Shown: positions 8,516-17,916, numbered from the stretch's first letter. The stretch: DNA of 64,000 nucleotides from Cyclobacteriaceae bacterium (GCA_030584025.1 CP129487.1:2728001-2792000); one strand, 5' to 3'. Numbers and translations are program-made. Notes: generated from the letters alone by a model not told the origin.

Positions 8516-9863
8516 GTTTAACTGGAAATCACCGGTTGTACCCAGAATACTGTTTTTAGCGGCCAGCATTTTTGCGCTCTGTTTTTTTCTGTTCGAAAAT
8601 CACTATTGGCTAGCCATTGCGTTTCTGGGGCTCACCGCTTTTCAGATTAAACAACTGATTGACCTGGTTGATCAATCGAATAAAGACATTGCCTCCTTTC
8701 TCGACTCGGTAAGCTTTGATGATTTTTCAGCTTCCTTTAAAACCGAAAGCCATGATCCATACGTGCAACGCTTTCATCAGGAACTAAACGAAGCCCTTAC
8801 GCGACTGCGAAACTCGCGCCAGGAAAAAGATTCGGAATACCTGTTTTATAAAAACATTGTGATGCACGTGGGTATCGGCTTGGTGATTTTTAACGATACC
8901 ACCGGAAAAATTGAAATCTTTAACAGCGCTGCACGAAAGCTTTTAAAAATAAATAATGCGAATGCGTTAGGCGATTTAAAAGAAGTTGATCCTAACCTCG
9001 TTCATACGTTTTTACGTTTAAAAACTGGTGGCCGTGAGTTGATGCGCCTAAAAGTCGGGGAAGACATTATTCAACTTTCCATCTATGCGATTGAATTGAC
9101 CCTGCGCGGTGAAAACATGAAACTGATTTCATTGCAAAACATTCAGAGTGAACTGGAAGAAAAGGAAATGGAAGCCTGGCAAAACCTGGTGCGCGTGCTC
9201 ACACACGAAATCATGAATTCGGTTACTCCGATTTCATCGTTGGCCGGAACCATGGAGGCCGAGATCAGCGACCACGTGAAGGGAACAGAAGAAAAGCCGT
9301 TGCAAAAAGATCAGTTGGAAGATATCCACCTGTCGCTGCAAACCATCAGCAAGCGAAGTGAAAACCTGATTCAGTTTGTAAAAGAATTTCGTAGTCTCAC
9401 TCACATACCCAAGCCGCGTTTACAAACTTTTCTCGTATGCACCTTGCTGGATGAAATCTGCATGTTGCACAAAAATGAGCTAGCCGAAAAGAACATTAAG
9501 CTTGTGGTCAACATCGATCCGCCTGATTTAACCTTGTTGGCCGATCGGGGGTTAACCGAGCAAGTGCTGATTAACCTTGTAAAAAATGCCATTCAGGCGT
9601 TTGATGAAGAACAGGAAGAAAAAGTGATTACGGTAAAGGCATCTGTTACCGAGAAAAACCGACCGGTGATTTCAGTCCGTGATAATGGCTCCGGTATTGA
9701 TCCCGAGGCCCTTGAGAAAATCTTTATCCCCTTCTTTACCACCAAGAAATCGGGTTCAGGAATTGGGCTGAGTTTATCGCGTCAGGTGATGCGTCAGCAT
9801 CAGGGAACACTCACCGTAAAATCCACCGTTGGAGAAGGTACCGAATTCTTTATGCGATTCTAA
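8505..9863 (+). CDS. Sensor histidine kinase partner of the NtrC-type regulator (NtrY-like)
   Basis: The 452-aa kinase has two N-terminal membrane segments (about residues 12-30 and 34-50) with almost no periplasmic loop, a PAS-like domain (IGLVIFNDTTGKIEIFN), a HisKA domain with the phospho-accepting His in LTHEIMNSVTP (H234), and an HATPase with NLVKNAIQAF, DNGSGIDP and GSGIGLSLSRQ boxes. The short external loop suggests that it senses something in the membrane or cytoplasm. The 11-base overlap with the preceding gene implies that it is the cognate kinase. Confidence 0.92.
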   Translation: MDYKFNWKSPVVPRILFLAASIFALCFFLFENHYWLAIAFLGLTAFQIKQLIDLVDQSNKDIASFLDSVSFDDFSASFKTESHDPYVQRFHQELNEALTRLRNSRQEKDSEYLFYKNIVMHVGIGLVIFNDTTGKIEIFNSAARKLLKINNANALGDLKEVDPNLVHTFLRLKTGGRELMRLKVGEDIIQLSIYAIELTLRGENMKLISLQNIQSELEEKEMEAWQNLVRVLTHEIMNSVTPISSLAGTMEAEISDHVKGTEEKPLQKDQLEDIHLSLQTISKRSENLIQFVKEFRSLTHIPKPRLQTFLVCTLLDEICMLHKNELAEKNIKLVVNIDPPDLTLLADRGLTEQVLINLVKNAIQAFDEEQEEKVITVKASVTEKNRPVISVRDNGSGIDPEALEKIFIPFFTTKKSGSGIGLSLSRQVMRQHQGTLTVKSTVGEGTEFFMRF

Positions 9864-9875
9864 AAAAGCTTCCAT

Positions 9876-9908
9876 TTTGATGAATTTAATGAGGATTTAA
9901 TACCTTTG
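9876..9908 (+). promoter_or_regulatory. Bacteroidota-type promoter of acpP
   Basis: TTTG at 9876-9879 and TACCTTTG at 9901-9908 are separated by 21 bases, close to the Bacteroidota consensus TTTG-N19-21-TAnnTTTG. The acpP ATG follows 16 bases after the -7 box. Confidence 0.7.
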
Positions 9909-9923
9909 CGAAATTCATTTTTT

Positions 9924-10169
9924 ATGGCTGACGTTTCGCAAAAAGTTGCCCGCATATTAATCGATAAACTTGGTGTAGCTGAGTCTGAAATCAACCCCGA
10001 TACAAACCTGGTGAAAGACCTGGGAATTGACTCGCTTGACTACGCTGAAATTGTGATGGATTTCGAGCAAACATTTGATATCCGCATTCCCGATGAAGAT
10101 GCTGAAAAACTTACCACCATTGGGGCAGCCGTAGCCTACATTGAAAAAAAGCTACAGGATAAAAAGTAG
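9924..10169 (+). CDS. acpP: Acyl carrier protein
   Basis: ACP carries growing acyl chains on a phosphopantetheine arm in fatty-acid synthesis. The 81-aa acidic protein has the attachment motif DLGIDSLDYAEIVMDFE, with the modified Ser in DSL, and the usual four-helix pattern. The ATG at 9924 is chosen over a TTG 18 bases upstream because that TTG is part of the -7 promoter box. It is unusual in standing alone, without fabF or other fatty-acid genes beside it, so a specialised carrier role is possible. Confidence 0.9.
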   Translation: MADVSQKVARILIDKLGVAESEINPDTNLVKDLGIDSLDYAEIVMDFEQTFDIRIPDEDAEKLTTIGAAVAYIEKKLQDKK

Positions 10170-10172
10170 CCT

Positions 10173-10523
10173 TCAGCTTTCCGTATTTTCATCCGACTCA
10201 AAAAAATTACATAACCGCTTCATGCGCTGTGCATCTTCCTTGTGGAGCGGTTGGAACGAATCCTTACCCGGATAGTTCACGATATACCAACCGTTAAAAC
10301 TATCGTGCCAGCGCACCAAAAATTTTCGGTCCTGCTTAAGCAGGATATCCATCTCATAAATCTCTTCATCGTGCTTATCTACCAGGCCGGTATATTGCAA
10401 TAAAATATGATCGCGCTTAAACAACTCTCCCTTTACACAATCGATGCTACCCAGCTTCATCAGCAATCGCGCCTCTCGATTCCAGGCTTTAAATTTAAAC
10501 GTACGGGGTTGGAATTCTTTCAT
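10173..10523 (-). CDS. YopX-like domain protein
   Basis: The 116-aa protein resembles the YopX family: FKFKAWNREARLL near the start, then LLQYTGLVDKHDEEIYEMDIL and VRWHDSFNGWYI. YopX domains are known mainly from phages and mobile elements of Firmicutes and Bacteroidota, and their function is unknown. No phage gene is nearby, so this is probably a domesticated or residual single gene. It converges on acpP with only three bases between the stops. Confidence 0.6.
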   Translation of the reverse strand: MKEFQPRTFKFKAWNREARLLMKLGSIDCVKGELFKRDHILLQYTGLVDKHDEEIYEMDILLKQDRKFLVRWHDSFNGWYIVNYPGKDSFQPLHKEDAQRMKRLCNFFESDENTES

Positions 10524-10717
10524 ATTGTAAAATTAAGCATGTAGTACTTCGTACCGTTCGGTTTCGTACAGAAATTCTATCGATACAGCTGGAATCCCGA
10601 ATACAAATTGGCCCAGCGATCCGCGTAACCTCTGGTTTTGCCGGTTATTTAAAAGTGGACTAAAAGCCAACCGCATTTACCAGAATGCTCGTTAAATTCA
10701 TGTTAACCAAATTCTGA

Positions 10718-11854
10718 ATGCGTATGAAAAAAAATCTACTCGTAACGTGGGCATTCATTTGCCTCGGATCAGTTGCCTTCGCACAAGGCATATCTCTGCC
10801 GCCAAGCGGAGATAACCAGAAATCAAGCGTAACCCAATCCATTGGATTGGTGCAGGTTACCATCAACTACAGCAGCCCCGATGTTCACGGACCAAATGGT
10901 GAGGATCGTAAAGGAAAAATCTGGGGTGATGTAGTGCATTATGGGTATGTCGATCAGGGTTTTGGTACATCTAAAGCAGCACCCTGGCGGGCAGGATCTA
11001 ATGAAAATACCACCATTAGCTTTTCGCATGATGTACAGGTTGGTGGAAAGAAAGTGGCGGCCGGCACATATGGGCTTTTCCTTGCTGTTGAAAAAGAAGG
11101 CCCCTGGACCTGGATACTCAACAAAGATGCCAGCAGTTGGGGAAGTTACTTCTACAACCCTGAACTGGATGTGGTGCGTGTGCAGGCAACCCCACAAGAT
11201 TGCGAGTACACCGAATGGCTTACCTACAGCTTTGATGATCGCAGAAGAAATTCGGCTGTTGCTTTCTTGCAATGGGAGAACAAACGCATCGGATTCAAAA
11301 TTGAAGTGCCGAATGCAAATGAATTATACGTGCAAACCATTCGCGATGAAATGCGCGGGTCAACTGCCGGATTCCAGCATCAATCCTACATAGCCGCAGC
11401 AACCTTCTGTGCACAAAACAAAGTCGAACTTGAGCAAGGACTTCAATGGGCTGACCTGGCCATCAGTGATCCGTTCTTCGGACAGGAAAATTTCAATTCA
11501 CTTTCAACCAAAGCACAGGTATTGATGGCTATGAATCGAAACGATGAGGCAGAAGCTGTTATGGATAAAGCGATTGCGCATCCCACTGCATCCGTAGGTG
11601 CTGTACATCAATATGGCAGGCTTTTGCTAAACACCGGAAAAAATCAAAAAGCCATGGAAGTATTCAAGTTGAATGCAAAAAATCACCCTGAAGATAAATT
11701 TACACCTAATGTTGGTTTAGCCAGAGGTTACACCGCATTAGGCGATAAAAAGAATGCCATCAAATATTGGGAGTTAGCGATCAAAAATCTTCCCGAGAAT
11801 CAGAAGCCTAACCTGGCTTTTTATGAAGGTGAAGTGAAGAAACTGAAAGAATAA
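10718..11854 (+). CDS. Exported DUF2911 protein with C-terminal TPR-like repeats
   Basis: The 378-aa protein begins with a signal peptide (KKNLLVTWAFICLGSVAFAQ). Residues to about 170 form a DUF2911 domain, recognisable from VTINYSSPDVHG, the AAPWRAGSNENTTISFSHDV stretch, GTYGLFLAVEK and WGSYFYNPELDVVRV. The C-terminal third consists of helical tetratricopeptide-like repeats (EAEAVMDKAIAHP, KAMEVFKLNAKNHPEDKFTPN, KNAIKYWELAIKNLPE). DUF2911 proteins are common exported Bacteroidota proteins of unknown role. A second Met two codons in (10724) is an equally good start. A strong hairpin terminator follows. Confidence 0.85.
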   Translation: MRMKKNLLVTWAFICLGSVAFAQGISLPPSGDNQKSSVTQSIGLVQVTINYSSPDVHGPNGEDRKGKIWGDVVHYGYVDQGFGTSKAAPWRAGSNENTTISFSHDVQVGGKKVAAGTYGLFLAVEKEGPWTWILNKDASSWGSYFYNPELDVVRVQATPQDCEYTEWLTYSFDDRRRNSAVAFLQWENKRIGFKIEVPNANELYVQTIRDEMRGSTAGFQHQSYIAAATFCAQNKVELEQGLQWADLAISDPFFGQENFNSLSTKAQVLMAMNRNDEAEAVMDKAIAHPTASVGAVHQYGRLLLNTGKNQKAMEVFKLNAKNHPEDKFTPNVGLARGYTALGDKKNAIKYWELAIKNLPENQKPNLAFYEGEVKKLKE

Positions 11855-11863
11855 AAATACTTG

Positions 11864-11898
11864 ATAGTGGTTGCTTAATTAAGCGACCACTATTTTTT
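11864..11898. terminator. Bidirectional terminator hairpin
   Basis: ATAGTGGTTGCTTAA and TTAAGCGACCACTAT make a 15-bp stem with a single G-T wobble and are followed on the plus strand by seven T residues. It lies between two convergent stops and slightly overlaps the last codon of the minus-strand gene. Confidence 0.85.
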
Positions 11899-12363
11899 TA
11901 ATGACACCGGTCCATCTGTTGCACTACCTGTATCCACCACATAGCGCCAGGTTCCATCACTTTTTCGCTTCCACACCGACACGTAATTTCCATAGAGCAC
12001 CGTATCACGCAATCCGTCCGGTGTTTTGGTGTGTAATTCATATCCACCAAAGGTATAGCCCAAGTTACCACTAGCTTCTGCACGAAGCGGCTCCCAAACT
12101 AACTTTTCATCGCCCGGTGGATTTTTCTCATACCAATCCATCAAGGCAAATTTCCCAACCACGGGTTGTTTGCCTGACGTTGGCTTAATCACCTTCTCAT
12201 CTGCATAATAAATGAAGGCCTCCGCAATACCTTTTTCGCTAGCCATTTGGCTAAACTTCTTATCGGCCTCCATAACCTCAGCTCTTCTTTCAGCATCCGT
12301 ATCGGGTGATTGACAGGATAAGGCGAGCGGTGCGATGATCAAAAATAATTTAACAAATTTCAT
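11890..12363 (-). CDS. Lipoprotein with DUF4440 / SnoaL-like domain
   Basis: The 157-aa protein has a lipobox (LALSC, Cys at about 17), so it is probably lipid-anchored. The rest fits the NTF2-like/DUF4440 fold: an N-terminal helix (AERRAEVMEADKKFSQMASEKGIAEAF), then strands ending in a typical DUF4440 finish (DTVLYGNYVSVWKRKSDGTW). Related domains range from small-molecule cyclases to non-enzymatic binders. The substrate is unknown. Confidence 0.75.
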   Translation of the reverse strand: MKFVKLFLIIAPLALSCQSPDTDAERRAEVMEADKKFSQMASEKGIAEAFIYYADEKVIKPTSGKQPVVGKFALMDWYEKNPPGDEKLVWEPLRAEASGNLGYTFGGYELHTKTPDGLRDTVLYGNYVSVWKRKSDGTWRYVVDTGSATDGPVSLKK

Positions 12364-12487
12364 AGTGTAAGAGTCGTAGTAAGGAAGCCCTCATTCACAA
12401 ATTGCCCGAAAGCGGACAACGATTAAAGTAGAAATATACTGAATTTTGCTTAGTCCAATGTAACCATATACCTCGAATCCACACCCC

Positions 12488-13774
12488 ATGAGTGCAAAGA
12501 AAATACTGACCCCTACGCTTATTCTTTTATGGATGCTGCAAAGTACCCTTGGTATTTCACAGGATTTATCGCTTCAGGAACGTTACAACCTCGCGAAAGA
12601 AGCATATCGGCTGAAAGACTATTCCGTCTTTTACGATCACATTTCCAAGGCACTTGAAATGCATCCCTACCATCAGGGAATCATGTATCAAAAAGCGTTG
12701 GCCGCGGTGCATATGCAAAAGCCTGAAGAAGCTGTAGCGCTTCTGCGCAATGCCATTCTGATCAATACGTCATTTGATTTAAGTCTCGATGATTTCAATA
12801 GCCTTCATGAACGGGAAGATTTTAAACGCATACAGGAACTTAAAACCGAATTAAATAAACCGATTCAGACCAGTACACGAGCGTTCACCATTTCCGACTC
12901 ACAACTTCATGCCGAAAGCATTACACCGGGTTTAAAAACCGGAACGTTTTTCGTAACCAGTATTCACAAGCGAAAAGTAATGTTCATTGACGAAGCGGGT
13001 ACCGATTCTGACTTCATTGCCTCAAAACAAGATGGATTAGGTGCGGCCATGAGTGTGAAGGTTGACCCGATAACCAATAGCCTTTGGGTAGCCTCCACCA
13101 TCACACCTGAAATGATGGACTACGATTCAACACTCGCATCGGCCATTTATCAATTTGATCTTCGTACGCGTAAGCTGATTGCCCGATATGAACCACAACA
13201 TGAAGCAAAAGAATTTTTCTTTGGGGATTTGATTCTGAATAAGGCAGGAGATGTATTTGTATCCGACAGTCGTAACAATGTAATTTTCAAAGTAAATCGC
13301 CAAACCAAAAAACTTGACCCGTATTTCTCTTCATCTGAATTCTGGAACATTCAAGGTATTGGTTTTTCAAAAGATGAAACATACCTGTACATAGCTGACT
13401 ATATAAAAGGAATTTTCAGGCTAACTCTGAAAACCCAGGAGCTTATATTACTACCCATTGAGGCTATAGCTTCAATAAAAGGTGTTGATGGGTTATATGT
13501 CTATGAAAATAAATTAATAACCATACAAAATGGTGTGCAGCCTATGCGTGTAATGGAGCTTACCCTCAACAACACCCATGACGCTATTGTTGCTGCGCGT
13601 ACCATTGATAGAGCGCATGCAGATTTTAATGAGCCAACCAATGGCTGCCTTGTTAACAACACACTTTACTATGTAGCAAACAGTCAGTGGAATGGTTACG
13701 ATGAGCAAAAGAAAATCAAACCGGCCGCAGAACTACAACCCATCATAATCTTAAAATCGCCACTCAAACCGTGA
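12488..13774 (+). CDS. Exported protein with TPR segment and SMP-30/NHL-like beta-propeller
   Basis: The 428-aa protein has a signal peptide (about residues 1-25). Residues ~28-110 form a TPR-like helical segment (RYNLAKEAYRLKDYSVFYDHISKALEMHP, then KPEEAVALLRNAI). The remainder is a beta-propeller of the gluconolactonase/SMP-30 or NHL kind, with blades such as MSVKVDPITNSLWVAS, GDVFVSDSRNNVIFKVN and IGFSKDETYLYIADY. It is probably periplasmic. A ligand or enzymatic activity cannot be assigned, because the metal ligands of true gluconolactonases are not clearly visible. Confidence 0.75.
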   Translation: MSAKKILTPTLILLWMLQSTLGISQDLSLQERYNLAKEAYRLKDYSVFYDHISKALEMHPYHQGIMYQKALAAVHMQKPEEAVALLRNAILINTSFDLSLDDFNSLHEREDFKRIQELKTELNKPIQTSTRAFTISDSQLHAESITPGLKTGTFFVTSIHKRKVMFIDEAGTDSDFIASKQDGLGAAMSVKVDPITNSLWVASTITPEMMDYDSTLASAIYQFDLRTRKLIARYEPQHEAKEFFFGDLILNKAGDVFVSDSRNNVIFKVNRQTKKLDPYFSSSEFWNIQGIGFSKDETYLYIADYIKGIFRLTLKTQELILLPIEAIASIKGVDGLYVYENKLITIQNGVQPMRVMELTLNNTHDAIVAARTIDRAHADFNEPTNGCLVNNTLYYVANSQWNGYDEQKKIKPAAELQPIIILKSPLKP

Positions 13775-13867
13775 TTAATGCCATTGGATTCAGTTGAAGA
13801 TCAAAATTCCAGTGAAAGGTGCAACCTCTTGCTAAACGCATGAGTCTAATACCAAAACCCCACTGTC

Positions 13868-16261
13868 ATGTTCAAAAACTACCTCCTGATCAGTTTTCGT
13901 AATCTTCGCAAGCAATTTTCCTATTCGTTGATCAATATTACCGGACTTGGCTTAGGCCTTGCTACTGCCCTGCTTCTTATTCTATGGGTTACGCATGAGT
14001 TAAGTTTTGATACATTTCACAGTAAAGCGGATCGTATTTACAGAAGCTCCATGGAATACAGCTTTGGTGGGCAGGTGTCCAAAACGTCTGTCTCTCCCAC
14101 CGCGCTGCTACCGGCACTAAAAAGTTTTGCTGAAGTAGAAGAAGGCGTTCGCGTTTACAATCCTTCCGGATGGAGTCCGTTTATTGTAAAAAAAGACGAG
14201 AACATTTTTCAGGAAACAAAATTCTTCTTTGCCGATAGCGGGTTCTTCAACGTATTCGATTTTGAACTGATTAAAGGAAATCCGCAGAAAGTATTAACAG
14301 AACCCTACTCGGTCATCCTTACCGAAAACACAGCACTAAAATATTTTGGTGATGAAGATCCGATAGGAAAAACCCTTACCATTAACAATGCGCGCGATTA
14401 TACCGTGACCGGTGTAGTAAAAAATACGCCTGATAATTCAATTTTACGTTTCGATTTCTTAGGCTCCTTTACTTCGCTGGCAGTAACCCGCGCAAAACCA
14501 TTCTGGTGGAGTGCCAACTACCAAACCTTTGTGGTGGTGCATAAAAATGCTTCGGTTACACAACTCGATCAAAAGCTAAACGACCTCGTTAAGCAAGAAC
14601 TGGCTGCCGATCTGACCAACGCAGGCGATTATGTGCGCTACAATTTCATGAAGTTAACCGACATCCATCTTCGCTCTGATTTCAGCACGGAAGAAGCAGC
14701 GCTGGGCGATATCAAGTATGTTTATATTTTTTCAATAATAGCCATTCTGGTATTGGTTATTGCCAGCATTAATTACATAAACCTGGCTACTGCCCGTGCT
14801 GCCGACCGCGCAAAAGAAGTGGGTCTACGAAAAGTGGTAGGTGCAGTAAGGAAACAACTTTTTGCACAATTCATGGGTGAATCTATTGTCATCACCATAC
14901 TTTCCTTCCTGTTGGCATTTTTTCTTGCACAGGTTATGCTTCCCTTTTTCAATCACATTACCGGGAAAGAATTTGCCTTCGCCTCGTTGTTATCTCCAAC
15001 TTTTTTGTTGGTGAGCCTCGCAACCTTAATACTCATTGCTGCTTTGTCAGGGGCCTACCCCGCACTGGTTATTACTGGTTTTCAACCCGCTACTGTATTG
15101 AAAGGTAACTTCCGCTCAAGCGGCCGTGGAATATGGTTGAGAAAAGCATTGGTGGTTACACAGTTCAGTATTTCTGTCATTCTGATTGTTGGAACATTAA
15201 TTATTCAAAAGCAACTCACGTTTATTCAGTCGAGAAAATTAGGCTACGATAAGGAGAACACCATCGTTCTGCCTTATGAACGCAGAATGCCTGAAGCATT
15301 CTCATCGTTCAAAAATGAATTGATGCGCTCAGGTGTAGTAACCGCTGTGGGTCGTGGCAATGAATCACCTGTTCAGATTCGTGGTGGGTATTCCATTAAA
15401 ACTGCAGAAACAACAGGCCCCGGTGTTATCATTACCGGTTTACCTGTTGATGAAGACTATGTGCCAGCCTTGGGCATGGAACTATTGGATGGAAGAAACT
15501 TTACAAAAGCGGACGTAGAACGGGTTTCCAGGGATACCATTTACTCCTTCATTGTAAATGAATCTGCCCTTGCCGCGCTCTTTCTGGAAAAGGAGAACGC
15601 CATTGGAACTGTTGTTGAAGTGAGACCAAGAAAAGGAGAAATTGTTGGAGTTGTTAAGGATTTTCACTTCGCCTCATTACATAATTCAATCGGGCCATTG
15701 GTAATTTTTCCGGAAGAAGCTCAACTGAACCACGTGTTTGTTAAGCTTGCCGATGGCGATGTTCAGCAATTGCTGGAAAAAATAAAATCGATTTCAAACG
15801 CTATTTATCCGCATCGTCCGTTTGAGTTTCAGTTTGTCGATCAGCAATATGCAGCACTTTACCAAGCCGAAGAACGCATGGGCACCATCTTCACCGTGTT
15901 TGCTACCTTGGCTATTATCATTGCATGTCTTGGATTGTTTGGACTTGTTTCTTTTTCTGCCGTTCAGAAAACCAAAGAGATCAGCATTCGCAAAGTGTTG
16001 GGCGCATCAGCTCAAAACATTGTGATGCTTATTACCCGCGATTATACACCACTCATTTTAACAGCTATACTTATTGGTCTTCCGGTTTCGTGGTTCATGA
16101 TGACCAAATGGTTAAGTGCATTCGCCTATAAAACCGAAATCGGTGCATCCTCATTGGTGTGGGCCTCGCTCCTTTGCGTGATAATTGCCTTTGGCACAGC
16201 AAGCTATCAGGCCATCAAGGCCGCTTTCATTAATCCGGCCGATAGCCTGCGCAACGAATAA
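13868..16261 (+). CDS. ABC transporter permease, MacB/FtsX type
   Basis: The 797-aa membrane protein has the duplicated MacB/FtsX layout: an N-terminal membrane helix (LINITGLGLGLATALLLILWV), a periplasmic MacB-core domain, three FtsX helices (about residues 285-405), a central helix (about 430-450), a second periplasmic region, and three final helices (about 680-790). Such permeases mechanotransmit across the periplasm with an ATPase partner. No ATP-binding gene flanks it, which is common for this expanded family in Bacteroidota. The cargo is unknown. Confidence 0.9.
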   Translation: MFKNYLLISFRNLRKQFSYSLINITGLGLGLATALLLILWVTHELSFDTFHSKADRIYRSSMEYSFGGQVSKTSVSPTALLPALKSFAEVEEGVRVYNPSGWSPFIVKKDENIFQETKFFFADSGFFNVFDFELIKGNPQKVLTEPYSVILTENTALKYFGDEDPIGKTLTINNARDYTVTGVVKNTPDNSILRFDFLGSFTSLAVTRAKPFWWSANYQTFVVVHKNASVTQLDQKLNDLVKQELAADLTNAGDYVRYNFMKLTDIHLRSDFSTEEAALGDIKYVYIFSIIAILVLVIASINYINLATARAADRAKEVGLRKVVGAVRKQLFAQFMGESIVITILSFLLAFFLAQVMLPFFNHITGKEFAFASLLSPTFLLVSLATLILIAALSGAYPALVITGFQPATVLKGNFRSSGRGIWLRKALVVTQFSISVILIVGTLIIQKQLTFIQSRKLGYDKENTIVLPYERRMPEAFSSFKNELMRSGVVTAVGRGNESPVQIRGGYSIKTAETTGPGVIITGLPVDEDYVPALGMELLDGRNFTKADVERVSRDTIYSFIVNESALAALFLEKENAIGTVVEVRPRKGEIVGVVKDFHFASLHNSIGPLVIFPEEAQLNHVFVKLADGDVQQLLEKIKSISNAIYPHRPFEFQFVDQQYAALYQAEERMGTIFTVFATLAIIIACLGLFGLVSFSAVQKTKEISIRKVLGASAQNIVMLITRDYTPLILTAILIGLPVSWFMMTKWLSAFAYKTEIGASSLVWASLLCVIIAFGTASYQAIKAAFINPADSLRNE

Positions 16262-16330
16262 TTGCGCTGTAATCCGCTTGTGCTTGTGACTTTCATAAAA
16301 GCTTCGGATTATTAAGCAAAGAAATGCGCC

Positions 16331-16900
16331 TTGCTATCGGATGACGAAATACGCCAGGAGTACCAAATCCTCGAGAAGTCGAAAAAGGATTCGCGTGCAT
16401 TTGGCGTGTTATATGAAAAATATTTCGATAGGATTTTCAATTTCATTTACCGGCAAACCGATGATGAAGACCTAACTGCTGATCTTTGCTCACAGGCCTT
16501 TCTCAATGCACTAAACCATGTAAACCGATTTGAATTTCGGGGCGTACCGGTTTCTGCCTGGCTGTACCGCATTGCGGCCAACGAGGTAAACAAACACTAC
16601 CGAAAACAAAAAGCTACGCGCGTATTCAGCATTGAAGAAGTGCGTGTAAAAGAACTGGTAGAAATGGGCGCTGATGGCTGGGATGAAGAATTGGTGCAAC
16701 GATTAATCGGCTATCTAAAAGAATTGCCTACCGATATGCTGGAAGTATTGGAACTTCGGTTTTTTGAAGACAAGGACTTTAAAGAAATTGCATACATTCT
16801 GAACATAACCGAAAGCGGAGCAAAAATGCGCACCTATCGGGCACTGGACAGGCTGCGGAAAAATTTTAATCTTAGTATCAAGTACGATGGGAAGAAATGA
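16331..16900 (+). CDS. ECF-type RNA polymerase sigma factor (TTG start)
   Basis: The 189-aa protein has sigma region 2 (YEKYFDRIFNFIYRQTDDEDLTADLCSQAFLNAL, then VSAWLYRIAANEVNKHYRK) and region 4 with an HTH (LELRFFEDKDFKEIAYILNITESGAKMRTYRALDRLRK). An in-frame TAA at 16313 and the absence of any early in-frame ATG leave the TTG at 16331 as the plausible start, which may keep expression low. The 3' end overlaps a small membrane-protein gene by 14 bases, a layout often seen for sigma/anti-sigma pairs. Confidence 0.88.
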   Translation: MLSDDEIRQEYQILEKSKKDSRAFGVLYEKYFDRIFNFIYRQTDDEDLTADLCSQAFLNALNHVNRFEFRGVPVSAWLYRIAANEVNKHYRKQKATRVFSIEEVRVKELVEMGADGWDEELVQRLIGYLKELPTDMLEVLELRFFEDKDFKEIAYILNITESGAKMRTYRALDRLRKNFNLSIKYDGKK

Positions 16901-17156
16901 GATACGGTTGAGGCGAAACATGATGAGCACAGGACGAATTGCGCGACACCGCAATTATTCTGAACTCATGCGCCAACACGATCGCGATTCGCGCATGAAA
17001 CGCATCGTGCGCGTGTTCACGTATTTTCTGGTTGTGCTGTTTCTGCTTCTCATTTTATTGATTGTGTTGCGCTGGGAATCCAAGCAAACTGAATCGAAAA
17101 AAAATTCATCCATTGAAATTTTTGAACCGACTCGTGACTTTGTTGCTAAGAAGTGA
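16887..17156 (+). CDS. Small single-pass membrane protein, candidate partner of the ECF sigma factor
   Basis: I do not recognise this 89-aa protein. It has a strongly basic N-terminal half (RRNMMSTGRIARHRNYSELM, then RDSRMKRIVRV), one membrane helix (about residues 43-63) and a short polar tail, predicting a basic cytoplasmic head. The ATG at 16887 overlaps the sigma gene; an alternative ATG at 16920 would remove the overlap. No zinc-binding anti-sigma motif is present, so an anti-sigma role rests on position and topology only. Confidence 0.65.
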   Translation: MGRNEIRLRRNMMSTGRIARHRNYSELMRQHDRDSRMKRIVRVFTYFLVVLFLLLILLIVLRWESKQTESKKNSSIEIFEPTRDFVAKK

Positions 17157-17185
17157 TTAGGAAGGTGTAACAAAACACCTGACCT

Positions 17186-17863
17186 ATGGAACCCAAGAAA
17201 AATCCAAACAAAGATGTACACCGGTACACCAAGCAATTTTTTCTGATCGGCTTTGCCATTAGTGTTGCCGTAGTCATTGTAGCATTCGAATGGCAAAGTC
17301 GCATAGCACAAAAACCAGTTGACGGTTTACCACCTCAACAGGAGGTCACATTCTATCCGTACGAAGTAATTCAGGTTAAACACCAGGAGCCTTCGGTACA
17401 AAAGCCTAAAAAGATCAAGATGGTTGATCCTACCCGGATTGAAGTGGCAAAAGTAACAGAACCTGAGCCAACAGATATCGAAATAGCCATTGAACCCATT
17501 GAAGTTAAACCAGGTCCAATTGAAATTGAAATACCCGTTGAAACATCACCCGATACATTCATCGTGGTTCAACAAATGCCACAACCGGTGGGTGGCTATG
17601 AAGCTTTTTACAAGAAAGTAAGCACCTCAATCAAATACCCTAGCCGTGCCAAACAGCGCAATGCCCACGGAAAAGTTTTTGTAGAGTTTGTTGTCAGCCC
17701 ATCGGGTGAACCGGTAAACTTTAAAATCGTAAAAGGAATCGGCAATGGCTGCGATGAAGAGGCCGTGCGCGTGCTGAAGCAAATTCGTTGGGAGCCAGGC
17801 AAACAACGGGGTAATCCGGTATTCGTTAAAATGACCATGCCGGTCCATTTCCGGCTTAATTAA
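17186..17863 (+). CDS. tonB: Energy transducer TonB
   Basis: TonB transmits inner-membrane proton-motive energy to outer-membrane receptors. The 225-aa protein has a cytoplasmic N-terminus, one membrane helix (about residues 17-35), a Pro/Glu/Lys-rich periplasmic linker with VEVKP/IEIE-type repeats, and a TonB C-terminal domain (VGGYEAFYKKVSTSIKYPSRAKQ, GKVFVEFVVSPSGEPVNFKIVKG, CDEEAVRVLKQIRWEPGKQRG). It follows the small membrane protein after 29 bases. No exbB/exbD lies nearby. Confidence 0.92.
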   Translation: MEPKKNPNKDVHRYTKQFFLIGFAISVAVVIVAFEWQSRIAQKPVDGLPPQQEVTFYPYEVIQVKHQEPSVQKPKKIKMVDPTRIEVAKVTEPEPTDIEIAIEPIEVKPGPIEIEIPVETSPDTFIVVQQMPQPVGGYEAFYKKVSTSIKYPSRAKQRNAHGKVFVEFVVSPSGEPVNFKIVKGIGNGCDEEAVRVLKQIRWEPGKQRGNPVFVKMTMPVHFRLN

Positions 17864-17916
17864 CCCCTCAAATGGCCATACAACCCTGTATCGTGATACT
17901 TTTTAAGGATTGACCA

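Noticed and set aside
9924..10169. Biosynthetic gene cluster around the carrier protein
   Set aside because: Neighbours are a two-component system and a YopX-like protein; no ketosynthase, adenylation or other assembly gene is present.
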